Positions 53,855 to 62,779 of a stretch of DNA of 64,000 nucleotides are shown here, piece after piece (the stretch's first letter is position 1; every line of letters begins with the position of its first letter). The stretch lies in NCBI GenBank assembly GCA_016286055.1, contig JAEERW010000010.1, positions 124,001-188,000 of the forward strand, written 5' to 3'. This DNA comes from Bacteroidales bacterium. GTDB lineage: Bacteria; Bacteroidota; Bacteroidia; Bacteroidales; UBA3824. The translations under genes and the position numbers were made by a program. The notes beneath the pieces are model-generated. The model saw only the letters and a program-made list of their open reading frames with translations. It was not told the DNA's origin and did no database searches.

Positions 53855-55341
53855 TTCGTGATAAATAATTTGTGAGTAAATGATCTGCCACCGCATTCTG
53901 CTTTTATAACGCAAACACCGTGGCTGCAATTGTTAAGAGTATATTCTGATTTGAATTTTTTGGGTTTCGATTTCACCAAAATACGACCGTAGGAATCTAC
54001 CACCACAAGATCAGATATGGGTTTTGAAGATTCCACCACGATTTTTCCACCGTCAAATTGTGCAGAAAAGGCAACCTCTCCTTCTACCCCTTCGATAGGC
54101 GGTAGAGGATAATAGGCAATGCCGTTTCGAAGCATAAAATCAAGTGATACAAGTGTATCTTTTTGTGTAGCAACCACTTGATTAATAGTTTCGAAGCCGT
54201 CGGCATAAACAGAAAATTCGTAAACATCACCAGGTGGCAGATAACGGAAATAATAACCGCCCTTATTGGTGAATACAGTAGTGTAATTTTTGTCTTGATC
54301 CAAAACAATCACTTCTGCATTATTTACTTCATTGCCATTAAAATCTGTAACTCTGCCTGTTACACCGTGTAGAGATTCACCAATAAGATTGATGAGCGAC
54401 GCTCGGTTTTTATGCCAATACTCGTCTAAAAAATCGGGATGAAGAAAATAAGCATTTGAAAGTTCGATAGTTATCTCGCGGCAGCGCATAAAATAATTCA
54501 TATAATCTTGCCTACCACCTGAAATCTTATACCATTGACTTCCAAATACATAACCACACTGGGCAATTTCGCTTTCCATATATTCAGGGTCGATTTTCCG
54601 CGCTGTGGTTACATATTTAGAGCATATCTGCTCAAACCATGAATTATCTGGCAAAGGTAGTTCCGAATCATAAAAACTGTCCCAGGGATAGTTGAGAATT
54701 TCGCTTCCGCTATGAAGATTGGCTGAAATAGAAAAATAATGCGCATTTGCAAAATCTATCATAGCCTTCACCTCAGGCTCATAAAAATCAAATACGGGAT
54801 TGTTGATCGTTGGAAAACTTCGGTTTAAATCCACTCCGTTGGCATTATAGCGTGTGGAATTGGTAACATAGTTGTTGTTGCCATTATAAAGCCCATCGGG
54901 ATTGGCAAGAGGATTTATGTATATTTGCACATTATCAACCAACCATGTAATATAACTATCACTACCATAATTAATTAATAAATCATTTATAAGGCGCAAC
55001 ATAAAATTGAATCCGCACAACTCGTCGCCGTGTATAGTGGAAGAATAAAAAAACTCTGGCTCGCTGAATTCTTCATCGCCTACATTGTCGGAGATTTTCA
55101 CTGCCAGTAGTTTACGATTTTGAACGCTCTTACCTATCTCAATCAGCTTACAAATATCGGGATGCTCAGTGGCAAAACGCTCCATCATCTGTAAATAAAC
55201 ATCGTAACTCGGATAGAGATTGTAATCCTCCATCTGAGCAATATCCACTGCCACATATCCAGTATCGTATTGAGCATACAATTTACTGTTGATCAGCAAG
55301 AGAAAGCCACAAATAAATATTTTATAAAGCCAATTGACCAT
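53851..55341 (-). CDS. M14 zinc carboxypeptidase with type IX sorting tail
   Basis: 496 residues. Signal peptide about 1-23. The M14 catalytic domain has the zinc ligands HGDE (STIHGDELCGF, about 117-120) and a later His (ANLHSGSEILNYP, about 213), with the catalytic Glu in ITIELSNAYF (about 300). A carboxypeptidase-regulatory-like beta domain follows (GVTGRVTDFNGNEVNNAEV, about 335-400). The last 75 residues read as a type IX secretion C-terminal domain (VVVDSYGRILVKSK ... GVCVIKAECGGRSFTHKLFI). It is therefore probably secreted or surface-attached. It follows another M14 gene by 34 bases. Confidence 0.9.
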   Translation of the reverse strand: MVNWLYKIFICGFLLLINSKLYAQYDTGYVAVDIAQMEDYNLYPSYDVYLQMMERFATEHPDICKLIEIGKSVQNRKLLAVKISDNVGDEEFSEPEFFYSSTIHGDELCGFNFMLRLINDLLINYGSDSYITWLVDNVQIYINPLANPDGLYNGNNNYVTNSTRYNANGVDLNRSFPTINNPVFDFYEPEVKAMIDFANAHYFSISANLHSGSEILNYPWDSFYDSELPLPDNSWFEQICSKYVTTARKIDPEYMESEIAQCGYVFGSQWYKISGGRQDYMNYFMRCREITIELSNAYFLHPDFLDEYWHKNRASLINLIGESLHGVTGRVTDFNGNEVNNAEVIVLDQDKNYTTVFTNKGGYYFRYLPPGDVYEFSVYADGFETINQVVATQKDTLVSLDFMLRNGIAYYPLPPIEGVEGEVAFSAQFDGGKIVVESSKPISDLVVVDSYGRILVKSKPKKFKSEYTLNNCSHGVCVIKAECGGRSFTHKLFITK

Positions 55342-55375
55342 ATAATACCATTTTAGGCGCTAATTTAATAAAAAA

Positions 55376-56533
55376 TCATTTAGCCGGTATCGCCTTTAAA
55401 ATATTTTCGCCAAGACTGTAGAAATCGCTTATTTGCCACACAGTGCCATGTGAATTTACATTCCAATCGCATTCAATAGTTGTTGAAAACTGTAATTGCT
55501 TGTATTTTCGAGCGTTATAAAAATCAGCTGACATTCCATCGGCAAATGGTACGGTGTCGACAATAATCTTAGGACGATAGTTGGCAAACTTATAAAAACG
55601 ATTCCAAAACATATTCATATTCTGCGAGCATGAGCCTCCGCCATAAATGTCGAAATATGAAAAAACATTGGTTGACGTGCCTCCTGGATATGTGCAGTGA
55701 ATATCAAAAAACATATCATAATGCCGCTTAGACTTTTTTCGTATCCACTTTTGCAAGGTAACTATTTCGGTATGTATCGGCGACTGCCAATCACGATTAA
55801 AATCACGAGGAAAACCCATACGGCCGCTCTGTCCTGCTACCACATTATCAATATCAACCATGGGCACTATCCTAAAAACATAATCATTGAGCAACTCCTC
55901 GGCCGACTCCTCGCCCGAAAGCAAATAAAACATCATTCCCTCCACCACATAGTTGGAGAGGCTCTCAAAGGCATGTTGACGGGCTATAATCCAAACAGTT
56001 TTTTTGTTTCGGGAAGAAACAGACGGGTTAGTGAAAGAGAGTAAATAGATACAACGTCCGCCTTGGGTCAGTTGCGAACTGTCGATAGCAACATAATGAT
56101 TGCCAGCTAATGATGATACAAAAGTTTTCAACCTGCTGTAACTATATGGATATCCAGTAGATACATAAACAGTGTCGCTTACCGGCAAAACATAAAATCG
56201 GTTGATATTGCCACGTTGAATAGCCTTAACATTAAAAAAATCTTTGCCGTTGAACGAAACAACAGGATAGTTGGGAGGATAATAGTTGTTGTTGTAATCC
56301 ATTAAGAATGTGATAATTGTATCACGGCGAAAACCCGTTACTCCAAAATAAAACCAAACGTTTTCGGTGTTGAACTTGTCGAGATACGGTGTAAAGGCTA
56401 TTGTATTGTTGTGATAATTAGCAACCGAAACTGCAGTATCAACATTAGCATTATCAAAATCGTTCACCAATTTGATTTGGGCGTTGGTAATAGTTGCTAT
56501 CAAGAAAGAAAAACAAAGAAAGACAAGTTTCAT
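55376..56533 (-). CDS. Secreted M14-family peptidase (cytosolic-carboxypeptidase-like)
   Basis: 385 residues. Signal peptide about 1-18 (ending TNAQ). Zinc ligands are in RQHAFES (His-x-x-Glu, about 190-196) and DIHCTYPGG (His, about 280); NRDW and IECDW supply the usual Arg and the catalytic-Glu region. The pattern is nearer the CCP/AGBL-like M14 group than carboxypeptidase A. An N-terminal beta-sandwich (about 20-150) precedes the catalytic part. Unlike its neighbour it has no type IX tail. Together the two genes look like a peptide-degradation pair. Confidence 0.8.
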   Translation of the reverse strand: MKLVFLCFSFLIATITNAQIKLVNDFDNANVDTAVSVANYHNNTIAFTPYLDKFNTENVWFYFGVTGFRRDTIITFLMDYNNNYYPPNYPVVSFNGKDFFNVKAIQRGNINRFYVLPVSDTVYVSTGYPYSYSRLKTFVSSLAGNHYVAIDSSQLTQGGRCIYLLSFTNPSVSSRNKKTVWIIARQHAFESLSNYVVEGMMFYLLSGEESAEELLNDYVFRIVPMVDIDNVVAGQSGRMGFPRDFNRDWQSPIHTEIVTLQKWIRKKSKRHYDMFFDIHCTYPGGTSTNVFSYFDIYGGGSCSQNMNMFWNRFYKFANYRPKIIVDTVPFADGMSADFYNARKYKQLQFSTTIECDWNVNSHGTVWQISDFYSLGENILKAIPAK

Positions 56534-56549
56534 AAATGAATGTATAAAA

Positions 56550-56578
56550 TATGCCTGACTCTGAGAGAATCAGGCATA
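56550..56578 (-). terminator. Terminator after ackA
   Basis: Nine-base perfect stem TATGCCTGA (56550-56558) / TCAGGCATA (56570-56578). The minus strand follows with TTTTAT, a weak T-run. Confidence 0.7.
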
Positions 56579-56605
56579 TAAATTAAATGTTGTCAAATAG
56601 ATATA

Positions 56606-57808
56606 CTACTTTTTGGTAAGTTCGAGAGTGTCTTGTGCAATCACAAGTTCTTCGTTTGTGGGCACTACAATCACTTTAACCTTAGAAGTGGGTTTTGAAA
56701 TCACCATCTCTTTGTCGCGGAGACCAGTGTTAATAGTGTCGTCGAACTCGATACCGAGGTTTTCGAGGTTCATAGCCACACCACGACGGGTAGTGTCGCC
56801 TTTCTCACCAATACCGCCAGTAAAGATAAGGGCGTCGCAACCGTTCATAGCTGCCATATATGCGCCTACATATTTCTTAATGCTATAGTCCTGCATTTTG
56901 CAAGCGAGGGCGGCACGATATTCTTTGCGAACAAAAGCAGCTTCCTCCACGTCGCGCATATCAGACGATACGCCTGAAATACCAAGGATACCAGATTTCT
57001 TGTTGATGAAGTTGTTCATATCCTCAGGTTTCAATGCTCCGTTTTCAAATAGGTAGGGGAACACTGCGGGATCGATGATACCGCAACGTGTACCCATAAC
57101 CACGCCTTCGCAAGGAGTGAGACCCATTGATGTGTCGATTACTTTGCCGTTGACAATAGCAGCAAGCGACGCACCGTTGCCAAGGTGGCAAGTGATAAGT
57201 TTGCTGTTGTTGTAGTCGAGACCAAGAATCTCGCATGCGCGTTTCGATACATAGCGGTGGCTTGAACCGTGGAAACCGTAGCGGCGGATATGGTATTTCT
57301 CATAAAGTTCGTAAGGAATAGCGTACATATACGCATAGTCGGGAATTGTCTGATGGAATGCAGTGTCGAAAACTGCTACTTGGGGCAAGGTGGGCAGAAT
57401 TGCCTTTATAGCCCTGATTCCCTTGAGGTTGGCCATCTGATGGAGAGGTCCAAGGGGTGCTATTTCCTCAATTTTGGCAATAACTTCGTCGTTGATAAGA
57501 ACCGACTGCTTGAAGAACTCGCCTCCGTGGAGAACACGGTGACCTGCTGCGTCAATTTCGTTAAGAGATGAGATAACGCCTAAATTCTGGTCGGTTAATG
57601 TATTTAATACCAATTCGATAGCCTCTTTATGGTCGTTCATAGGCTTTTCGATTTTGGTTTTTGCGCCTTCGCCTTTCTGATGTTTCAAAAAAGAATCTGG
57701 GAGTCCGATTTTTTCAACTCCGCCTTTTGCGAGCACCTCGTTTTTGTTCATATCAAACAACTGATATTTCAACGAAGATGAACCGCAGTTGATAACTAAT
57801 ATTTTCAC
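56606..57808 (-). CDS. ackA: Acetate kinase (GTG start)
   Basis: 400 residues. It makes acetate and ATP from acetyl phosphate and ADP. Motifs: VINCGSSSLKYQL at the start (acetate kinase signature), HRVLHGG (about 92), GFHGSSHRYV (about 178), TCHLGNGASLAAI (about 207) and the GDTTRRGVAMN region. The start codon is GTG at 57808. It lies 59 bases after pta on the same strand, the usual paired order, and ends with a hairpin at 56550. Confidence 0.97.
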   Translation of the reverse strand: MKILVINCGSSSLKYQLFDMNKNEVLAKGGVEKIGLPDSFLKHQKGEGAKTKIEKPMNDHKEAIELVLNTLTDQNLGVISSLNEIDAAGHRVLHGGEFFKQSVLINDEVIAKIEEIAPLGPLHQMANLKGIRAIKAILPTLPQVAVFDTAFHQTIPDYAYMYAIPYELYEKYHIRRYGFHGSSHRYVSKRACEILGLDYNNSKLITCHLGNGASLAAIVNGKVIDTSMGLTPCEGVVMGTRCGIIDPAVFPYLFENGALKPEDMNNFINKKSGILGISGVSSDMRDVEEAAFVRKEYRAALACKMQDYSIKKYVGAYMAAMNGCDALIFTGGIGEKGDTTRRGVAMNLENLGIEFDDTINTGLRDKEMVISKPTSKVKVIVVPTNEELVIAQDTLELTKK

Positions 57809-57867
57809 TTTGTGTATAAATTAACAATTATAAATATGCACTTCAAATATGCATTATAAATTATGTA

Positions 57868-58869
57868 TTACTTAGCTGCGGCCTGCAAAGCTGTGATAGC
57901 CACCATGTTAACAATATCTTCTACATAGCAACCACGAGAAAGGTCGTTAACAGGAGCGGCCATACCTTGAAGGATAGGACCAACTGCATCGGCACCAGCC
58001 AAACGCTGAACAAGTTTATATCCAATGTTTCCAGCCTCCAAAGAGGGGAACACCAAAACGTTAGCTTTGCCAGCAACATGGCTTCCAGGAGCCTTAAGGT
58101 CGGCAACTTTCTGAACCATAGCGGCGTCGGCTTGAAGTTCTCCGTCGATATCCAATTCGGGAGCAGCAGCCTGCGCAAGTTTCGTAGCCTCCACAACTTT
58201 ATCCACAACCTCGTGCTGAGCAGAGCCCTTGGTAGAGAAACTCAACATAGCCACTTTTGGATCGATACCAGCAAGAGCTTTTGCGGTTTTTGCACTGATA
58301 ACAGCAATGTCGGCGAGTTGCTGAGCGGTGGGGTCAATTGTTACGGCGCAGTCGGCAAATAGGAATACACCGTCCTGACCGTAAGCCTTATTGGGAACAA
58401 CCACTACAAACGCACCTGAAACCGTACTTACGCCAGGAGCTGTTTTGATATACTGCAAAGCAGGACGAATAGTGTCGGCTGTAGAGCAGATAGCACCAGC
58501 AACCATACCATCGGCATCTCCTGCCTTAATCATAAGAGTACCAAGGTAATAAGGGCTATCTAACTGCTTCAATGCTTTTTCTACAGTCATACCTTTTGCC
58601 TGACGGATTTCTGCCATAATTTCGGCATATTTCTGACGGTCGGGATATGTTTTTGTGTCTACGATAGAAGCCTTCGAGATGTTTTTAAGACCATATTTTT
58701 CGGCTTCAGCTTTAATTTTTTCGGGATTTCCGATAAGAACCAACTGAGCGATTCCCTCGCCGAGGATAGTGTCGGCGGCTTTAAGTGTGCGTTCTTCTTC
58801 GCCTTCGGGCAATACAATGCGTTTGTTTGCTTTCTTAGCGTTTTCTCTGATTTGTTCCAATAATGTCAT
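57868..58869 (-). CDS. pta: Phosphate acetyltransferase
   Basis: 333 residues, the short single-domain form. It converts acetyl-CoA and phosphate to acetyl phosphate, feeding ackA. Motifs include VLPEGEEERTLKAAD near the N-terminus, DADGMVAGAICSTADTIRPAL (about 117, spanning the substrate-binding region), SFSTKGSAQHE (about 210) and VFPSLEAGNIGYKL (about 276). A canonical promoter lies at 58908-58938. Confidence 0.97.
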   Translation of the reverse strand: MTLLEQIRENAKKANKRIVLPEGEEERTLKAADTILGEGIAQLVLIGNPEKIKAEAEKYGLKNISKASIVDTKTYPDRQKYAEIMAEIRQAKGMTVEKALKQLDSPYYLGTLMIKAGDADGMVAGAICSTADTIRPALQYIKTAPGVSTVSGAFVVVVPNKAYGQDGVFLFADCAVTIDPTAQQLADIAVISAKTAKALAGIDPKVAMLSFSTKGSAQHEVVDKVVEATKLAQAAAPELDIDGELQADAAMVQKVADLKAPGSHVAGKANVLVFPSLEAGNIGYKLVQRLAGADAVGPILQGMAAPVNDLSRGCYVEDIVNMVAITALQAAAK

Positions 58870-58907
58870 GGATGTATTTATTTATGTTATACTCTTTATT
58901 TTGGACG

Positions 58908-58938
58908 CAAAGGTAAAAAAAATGATAAAAACCACAAA
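58908..58938 (-). promoter_or_regulatory. Promoter of pta-ackA
   Basis: Minus-strand TTTG (58938-58935), 19 bases, TACCTTTG (58915-58908), 39 bases before the pta start. Confidence 0.9.
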
Positions 58939-58952
58939 AAACGAAGCCAATT

Positions 58953-59195
58953 TTATTTATCTACTTCGGCTTTGGCGCGTTCCACTATTTCCTCAAGCGT
59001 AAGGGATGAATTAGGCATAATCATCTCTGGAATAGCACAATTGCATATTACTGATGCCTGATAACGTTTACATGTCTTGTATCGGTCGGGACGGAGACAA
59101 TACAACATCTTGTAGGTTTCACCTGTAAATTCGTTAAATAATATACCCTTCTGAAATATAGGGCATTTAGCCAATTTTTCACAAACTTGATTCAT
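58953..59195 (-). CDS. Small cysteine-rich protein
   Basis: 80 residues from MNQVCEKLAKCP (59195). Six cysteines at positions 5, 11, 33, 42, 51 and 53 with spacing C-x5-C-x21-C-x8-C-x8-C-x-C. Short cytoplasmic proteins with CP and CxC motifs of this sort may bind a metal or an iron-sulfur cluster; I do not recognise the family. A -7 match TACCTTTG occurs at 59242-59235 on the minus strand, so it probably has its own promoter. The frame could start 14 codons earlier, but the region before the ATG is AT-rich. Confidence 0.65.
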   Translation of the reverse strand: MNQVCEKLAKCPIFQKGILFNEFTGETYKMLYCLRPDRYKTCKRYQASVICNCAIPEMIMPNSSLTLEEIVERAKAEVDK

Positions 59196-59287
59196 AACTA
59201 ATACCTTTAAAACTACTAAATAAAAAATATTACACAAAGGTACATCTTTTTGCGATACAAAAAATGAAAAATTGCATTTTTTTAAAT

Positions 59288-59794
59288 TTATTTTATCTCT
59301 TCGGGATGGAACTCAAGAGTGCCAAGCATCACTCCAACTTCTTTTGACATATTGCCATTGCAAACTACCGATATTTTAAAGGCTATCTGTGGTGATTGCT
59401 TACCCTGAACAAAACCGTATATCAAGTAATAATCAGCATTTTCGGCTTTGTTGCCCCCTATATAAAGGCTCCCTTCCAACGTCTCGTTATTTTTCAGTTC
59501 CATCGAAGAAACACTTTTTTTATCGATGCCGGTTTTTTTGAGCACTTTCTCCAAATCATCTTTCATATCAATTTTTGTGAGCGAGGCGGCATCGCAAAAA
59601 AGAACCGAAAACGAAATACGGTCGTCCTCTATTTCGAGTTTCATCTCGGTGTCGGCAGTAACTTTCAGTCCCTCAGGATACGACAAGCTCACGCCTGTAT
59701 TATGAGATTGGTATTTGTAATAAGTTTGCGCCGATAGTCTAACAGAAGAAACCATCAATGCAACAATTGTTAATAAGGTAGTAATAATTTTCAT
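59288..59794 (-). CDS. Small secreted hypothetical protein
   Basis: 168 residues from MKIITTLLTIVA (59794), with a signal peptide ending LSAQ. The mature part is soluble (TYYKYQSHNTGVSLSYPEGLKV at the start, MKDDLEKVLKKTGIDKKSV in the middle) and has no catalytic motif that I recognise. The opening is like small periplasmic proteins that carry a PsbP/LpqN-type alpha/beta fold, but this is only an impression. It lies 49 bases after the SUFU-DUF2185 gene. Confidence 0.65.
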   Translation of the reverse strand: MKIITTLLTIVALMVSSVRLSAQTYYKYQSHNTGVSLSYPEGLKVTADTEMKLEIEDDRISFSVLFCDAASLTKIDMKDDLEKVLKKTGIDKKSVSSMELKNNETLEGSLYIGGNKAENADYYLIYGFVQGKQSPQIAFKISVVCNGNMSKEVGVMLGTLEFHPEEIK

Positions 59795-59843
59795 AGTTAA
59801 ACAATTTAAGTTAAACAATAAAAGAACGTTATATGGTAACACA

Positions 59844-60830
59844 TTATTTCACATGGATGTATTTTCCCGATTCGGCAAGTTCGTAGGCGGTTCCCGGCAA
59901 CGATTTCAAATACTGAGCAATCTCAGGGAAAAGAAACGCCACAGTAAAAAGGTCGCTGTCGGAGTCGGCATAATAGTCGAGCGGAAGGTCGTTGCCATCT
60001 GACAAAAAACCCGATTCCACCTCCAAAAAATACCATCCCGAAAAATCGTCCTCGGGACGGGTCCTGTACATATATCCTATCTTGTTTTTTGAATTTACTA
60101 TACTAGACGACACCCTACAGCCAACGGCATCGGTATCAACATTCCAACCAGGGAGCGTCTGATCGCGTAGAGCGAAATAATCCGACATCGCCTCAGTATC
60201 AGAATCGTTATAGGGATAATAGTTGTCGAGTGTGTCAAAATATTCGTTGCCCCTGAAAAGCGACGCTTGTTGCCAAGCAAGTCCCTTTAAATCAGAAGAA
60301 TCTTGGATATAATAATCATCGTCAAGCTCGCTCTCAAATAGAGGCACCACCATCATAAAATCTACAAGAGTTCCATTCTGCAATCGCTTTTCAGCTATAT
60401 TATAAAGTGTAACGGAATTAAGGTCCGACGCATAATGGAATGGCGCATCAAACACTTTTAAATAACCTTTCTTAATAGGTTTTAAGCCGCTAATAGCCTG
60501 AGTGATGATACTCTGCATAATAGTTACGAACCAAGTATGACGCGAAGAACTATCATCTTGATCCCATTCAAATGGTACACGAATAGTGAGCTCAAAATTG
60601 GTTTCCCTAGTGCCGTTTGCCATAGTGTAAGCAGAAAGACCATGGGTAACCAACAAATCATTGTCGATTAACAAAAACTCAATTGAATACTGAGGCATAT
60701 CAAACCTCTTTATGCGTCGGATCTCTCGCCCAAAAGCCTCGCGCATAAAGTTAACGAGCTCGATATTATACACAAAGCCGTCGTTCTGCGAGTTGTCGCC
60801 GTTACCACCAAATATTCTTAAAAATCCCAT
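59844..60830 (-). CDS. SUFU-domain plus DUF2185-domain protein
   Basis: 328 residues, no signal peptide. The first half (about 20-190) is like the suppressor-of-fused domain (MPQYSIEFLLIDND, TIRVPFEWDQDD, FMMVVPLFESEL). The second half (about 230-328) is like DUF2185: CRVSSSIVNSKNKIGYMYR, SGWYFLEVESGF and a terminal LPGTAYEL. Both domains are known from immunity proteins of polymorphic toxin systems and from stand-alone cytoplasmic proteins. No toxin gene is next to it, so an orphan immunity protein is one option. A TATCTTTG -7 match lies at 60853-60846 on the minus strand, without a good -33. Confidence 0.75.
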   Translation of the reverse strand: MGFLRIFGGNGDNSQNDGFVYNIELVNFMREAFGREIRRIKRFDMPQYSIEFLLIDNDLLVTHGLSAYTMANGTRETNFELTIRVPFEWDQDDSSSRHTWFVTIMQSIITQAISGLKPIKKGYLKVFDAPFHYASDLNSVTLYNIAEKRLQNGTLVDFMMVVPLFESELDDDYYIQDSSDLKGLAWQQASLFRGNEYFDTLDNYYPYNDSDTEAMSDYFALRDQTLPGWNVDTDAVGCRVSSSIVNSKNKIGYMYRTRPEDDFSGWYFLEVESGFLSDGNDLPLDYYADSDSDLFTVAFLFPEIAQYLKSLPGTAYELAESGKYIHVK

Positions 60831-60953
60831 GTGCCCATTTTTTTACAAAGATAAGATTTTTTTTGGCAAAACACACCATATAATTTCAATTTGTTTATAA
60901 ATTTGAGCCGAAAAAATAATAACAGTTTTAACCATAATAATAAACATAGTAAT

Positions 60954-62231
60954 ATGAAGCAATTTGCACTACTTGCATTATGCCTGTTACCTTTAACTGC
61001 ATTGCAGGCTCAAACCACCAAAGAGGAAATGATGGCCAACCCGCTAAGAATGGGCGGAAACAATATGGCTTATAATCCAGAAATCAAACCACAGACTCCA
61101 GCACCCAAGGGTTACACACCTTTTTATATTAGTCACTACGGCCGACACGGTTCGCGCTACCACTACACCGCGTTCGACTACATCATGCTCTACAACCAAC
61201 TCAAATCAGCAGATGAAGCCAACGCCCTCACCGACCGCGGAAAAGAGTTGAAAAAACGTATTGACGCTCTCTACGCCGATGGCCGCGAACGTGCAGGAGA
61301 CCTTACTCAAAAAGGATTCGACCAGCATCAGGGCATAGCAGAACGAATGGTGAAATCATTTCCTGAGGTATTCGGACCCAACGCTTTTTTAGACGTCAAG
61401 TCATCTACATCGCACCGAGTGATAATGAGCATGGACGCTTTCTTGCAGAAAGTTAATTCATTGCGTCCCGGCATAAAAGTAAAAACTGAATCAAGCCGCC
61501 GAATTATGTACTTCATCAACAACGAGGAGCGCGACTCCGTTACAGCAAAACTCAAAAACGACGCCTACAACGCCGCAAACGCAAAAATTAGAGAAGCTTG
61601 CACTCATAACGACAGAATTATCAAAGAGATATTCTCCGACCCAGAATACGTAAAAGAAAAAGTTAAGCCTGATCATTTTGTAAGCAAATTGTTTGAGATC
61701 AACTGCAATATGCAAGACATCAGCGATTTGGATTTTGATTTTAGCGACTTTTTTACCAAAGAAGAATTGTTTGAAAACTGGCAGAAGTCGAACCTCTACT
61801 GGTACGCCAACTTTGGAAACTGCTCATACGCCGACAGTCGTGGTGCAAAATGCGCCCGCTTCCTACTCAAAAACTTTCTCGACGAAGCCGACAAAGCCAT
61901 CGCAGGCAACGGTGTAACAGCCTCTCTCCGTTTCGGACACGACACGGGACTAATGCCTCTTGCCAGCCTGATGCAGTTAGAAGGCACTACTGCCGACGAC
62001 TCAGACCTTACACAACTTTACAAATATGTTTGCGACTACAAAATCGTTCCAATGGCAGGAAATATTCAAATGATATTCTACCGTTCGCCAAAATCATCAG
62101 ACATATTAGTAAAGGTGCTTTTAAACGAACGCGAAGTAAAACTTCCGCTACAAAGCAATATCGCTCCTTATTATAAATGGAACGAGGTAGAAAAATACTA
62201 CCGAAACGTGCTCGACAACATAAAACTGTAA
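60954..62231 (+). CDS. Secreted histidine-type phosphatase
   Basis: 425 residues from MKQFALLALCLL (60954), with a signal peptide ending LQAQ. The histidine-phosphatase (clade 2) motif is YGRHGSRYH (about 62-70); the usual Pro of RHGxRxP is His here. The C-terminal proton-donor motif is HD in RFGHDTGLMPL (about 328-338). Clade 2 includes phytases, acid phosphatases and MINPP-like enzymes, so a phosphate-releasing role in the periplasm is expected. A -7 TAAATTTG lies at 60898-60905. It ends in a strong terminator. Confidence 0.88.
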   Translation: MKQFALLALCLLPLTALQAQTTKEEMMANPLRMGGNNMAYNPEIKPQTPAPKGYTPFYISHYGRHGSRYHYTAFDYIMLYNQLKSADEANALTDRGKELKKRIDALYADGRERAGDLTQKGFDQHQGIAERMVKSFPEVFGPNAFLDVKSSTSHRVIMSMDAFLQKVNSLRPGIKVKTESSRRIMYFINNEERDSVTAKLKNDAYNAANAKIREACTHNDRIIKEIFSDPEYVKEKVKPDHFVSKLFEINCNMQDISDLDFDFSDFFTKEELFENWQKSNLYWYANFGNCSYADSRGAKCARFLLKNFLDEADKAIAGNGVTASLRFGHDTGLMPLASLMQLEGTTADDSDLTQLYKYVCDYKIVPMAGNIQMIFYRSPKSSDILVKVLLNEREVKLPLQSNIAPYYKWNEVEKYYRNVLDNIKL

Positions 62232-62258
62232 TAATTATTCCCGTACACAAGCAATTTT

Positions 62259-62299
62259 AAGGCGGTACAGCAGCAAAACCATCCGATGTACCGCCTTTT
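62259..62299 (+). terminator. Terminator after the histidine phosphatase gene
   Basis: Stem AAGGCGGTACA (62259-62269) / TGTACCGCCTT (62287-62297) with a 17-base loop, followed by TTATT. It may act in both directions. Confidence 0.85.
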
Positions 62300-62375
62300 A
62301 TTATCAAAATAATACGCTAATAAACAATATATTATAAAAATATTGATTTTTTTTATCAAAAAAACACAAGAAAAT

Positions 62376-62406
62376 TTTGGTAATTACACAAAAGGTTCTA
62401 CTTTTG
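62376..62406 (+). promoter_or_regulatory. Promoter of the tRNA pair
   Basis: TTTG (62376-62379), 19 bases, TACTTTTG (62399-62406), 30 bases before tRNA-Ser. Confidence 0.88.
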
Positions 62407-62436
62407 CACCGTCGAAAACAAAGACAAAATGTCAAT

Positions 62437-62521
62437 GGAGAGATGGCAGAGCGGTTTAATGCACCGGTCTTGAAAACCGACGAGGGTAACACCTCCGGGG
62501 GTTCGAATCCCTCTCTCTCCG
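62437..62521 (+). tRNA. tRNA-Ser (anticodon TGA)
   Basis: 85 nt. Acceptor GGAGAGA (62437-62443) pairs with TCTCTCC (62514-62520), discriminator G. The anticodon TGA is at 62471-62473 in the loop CTTGAAA. A long variable arm (class II tRNA, as expected for Ser) and the T-loop GGTTCGAATCC are present. CCA is not encoded. Confidence 0.97.
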
Positions 62522-62550
62522 CTTCTTTTTCATAAATCATTAAAAATATT

Positions 62551-62625
62551 CGGGGCATAGCGCAGTCCGGTTAGCGTGTCTGCTTTGGGAGCAGAAGGTC
62601 GAGAGTTCGAATCTCTCTGCCCCGA
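62551..62625 (+). tRNA. tRNA-Pro (anticodon TGG)
   Basis: 75 nt. Acceptor CGGGGCA (62551-62557) pairs with TGCCCCG (62618-62624), discriminator A. Anticodon TGG at 62586-62588 in the loop TTTGGGA, T-loop GTTCGAATC. It follows tRNA-Ser by 29 bases. CCA is not encoded. Confidence 0.97.
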
Positions 62626-62709
62626 CTATTTTTATTATTCTTTGTACCAAAAGATTACAATCAATCTCCATAAAAAAAGCACTCCAAAGCAAAAAAAAAT
62701 GAAAAAAAA

Positions 62710-62740
62710 TTTGACTTTTGGGAAAAAAGCGGTATATTTG
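62710..62740 (+). promoter_or_regulatory. Promoter of the YbjN-like and thioredoxin genes
   Basis: TTTG (62710-62713), 19 bases, TATATTTG (62733-62740), 39 bases before the start at 62780. Confidence 0.9.
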
Positions 62741-62779
62741 GGAACTGATTAATTATTTTAACAAAAAAACATACCTAAT

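Noticed and set aside
62304-62558. Minus-strand frame across the tRNA genes
   Set aside because: It is the complement of tRNA-Ser, a common false gene call.
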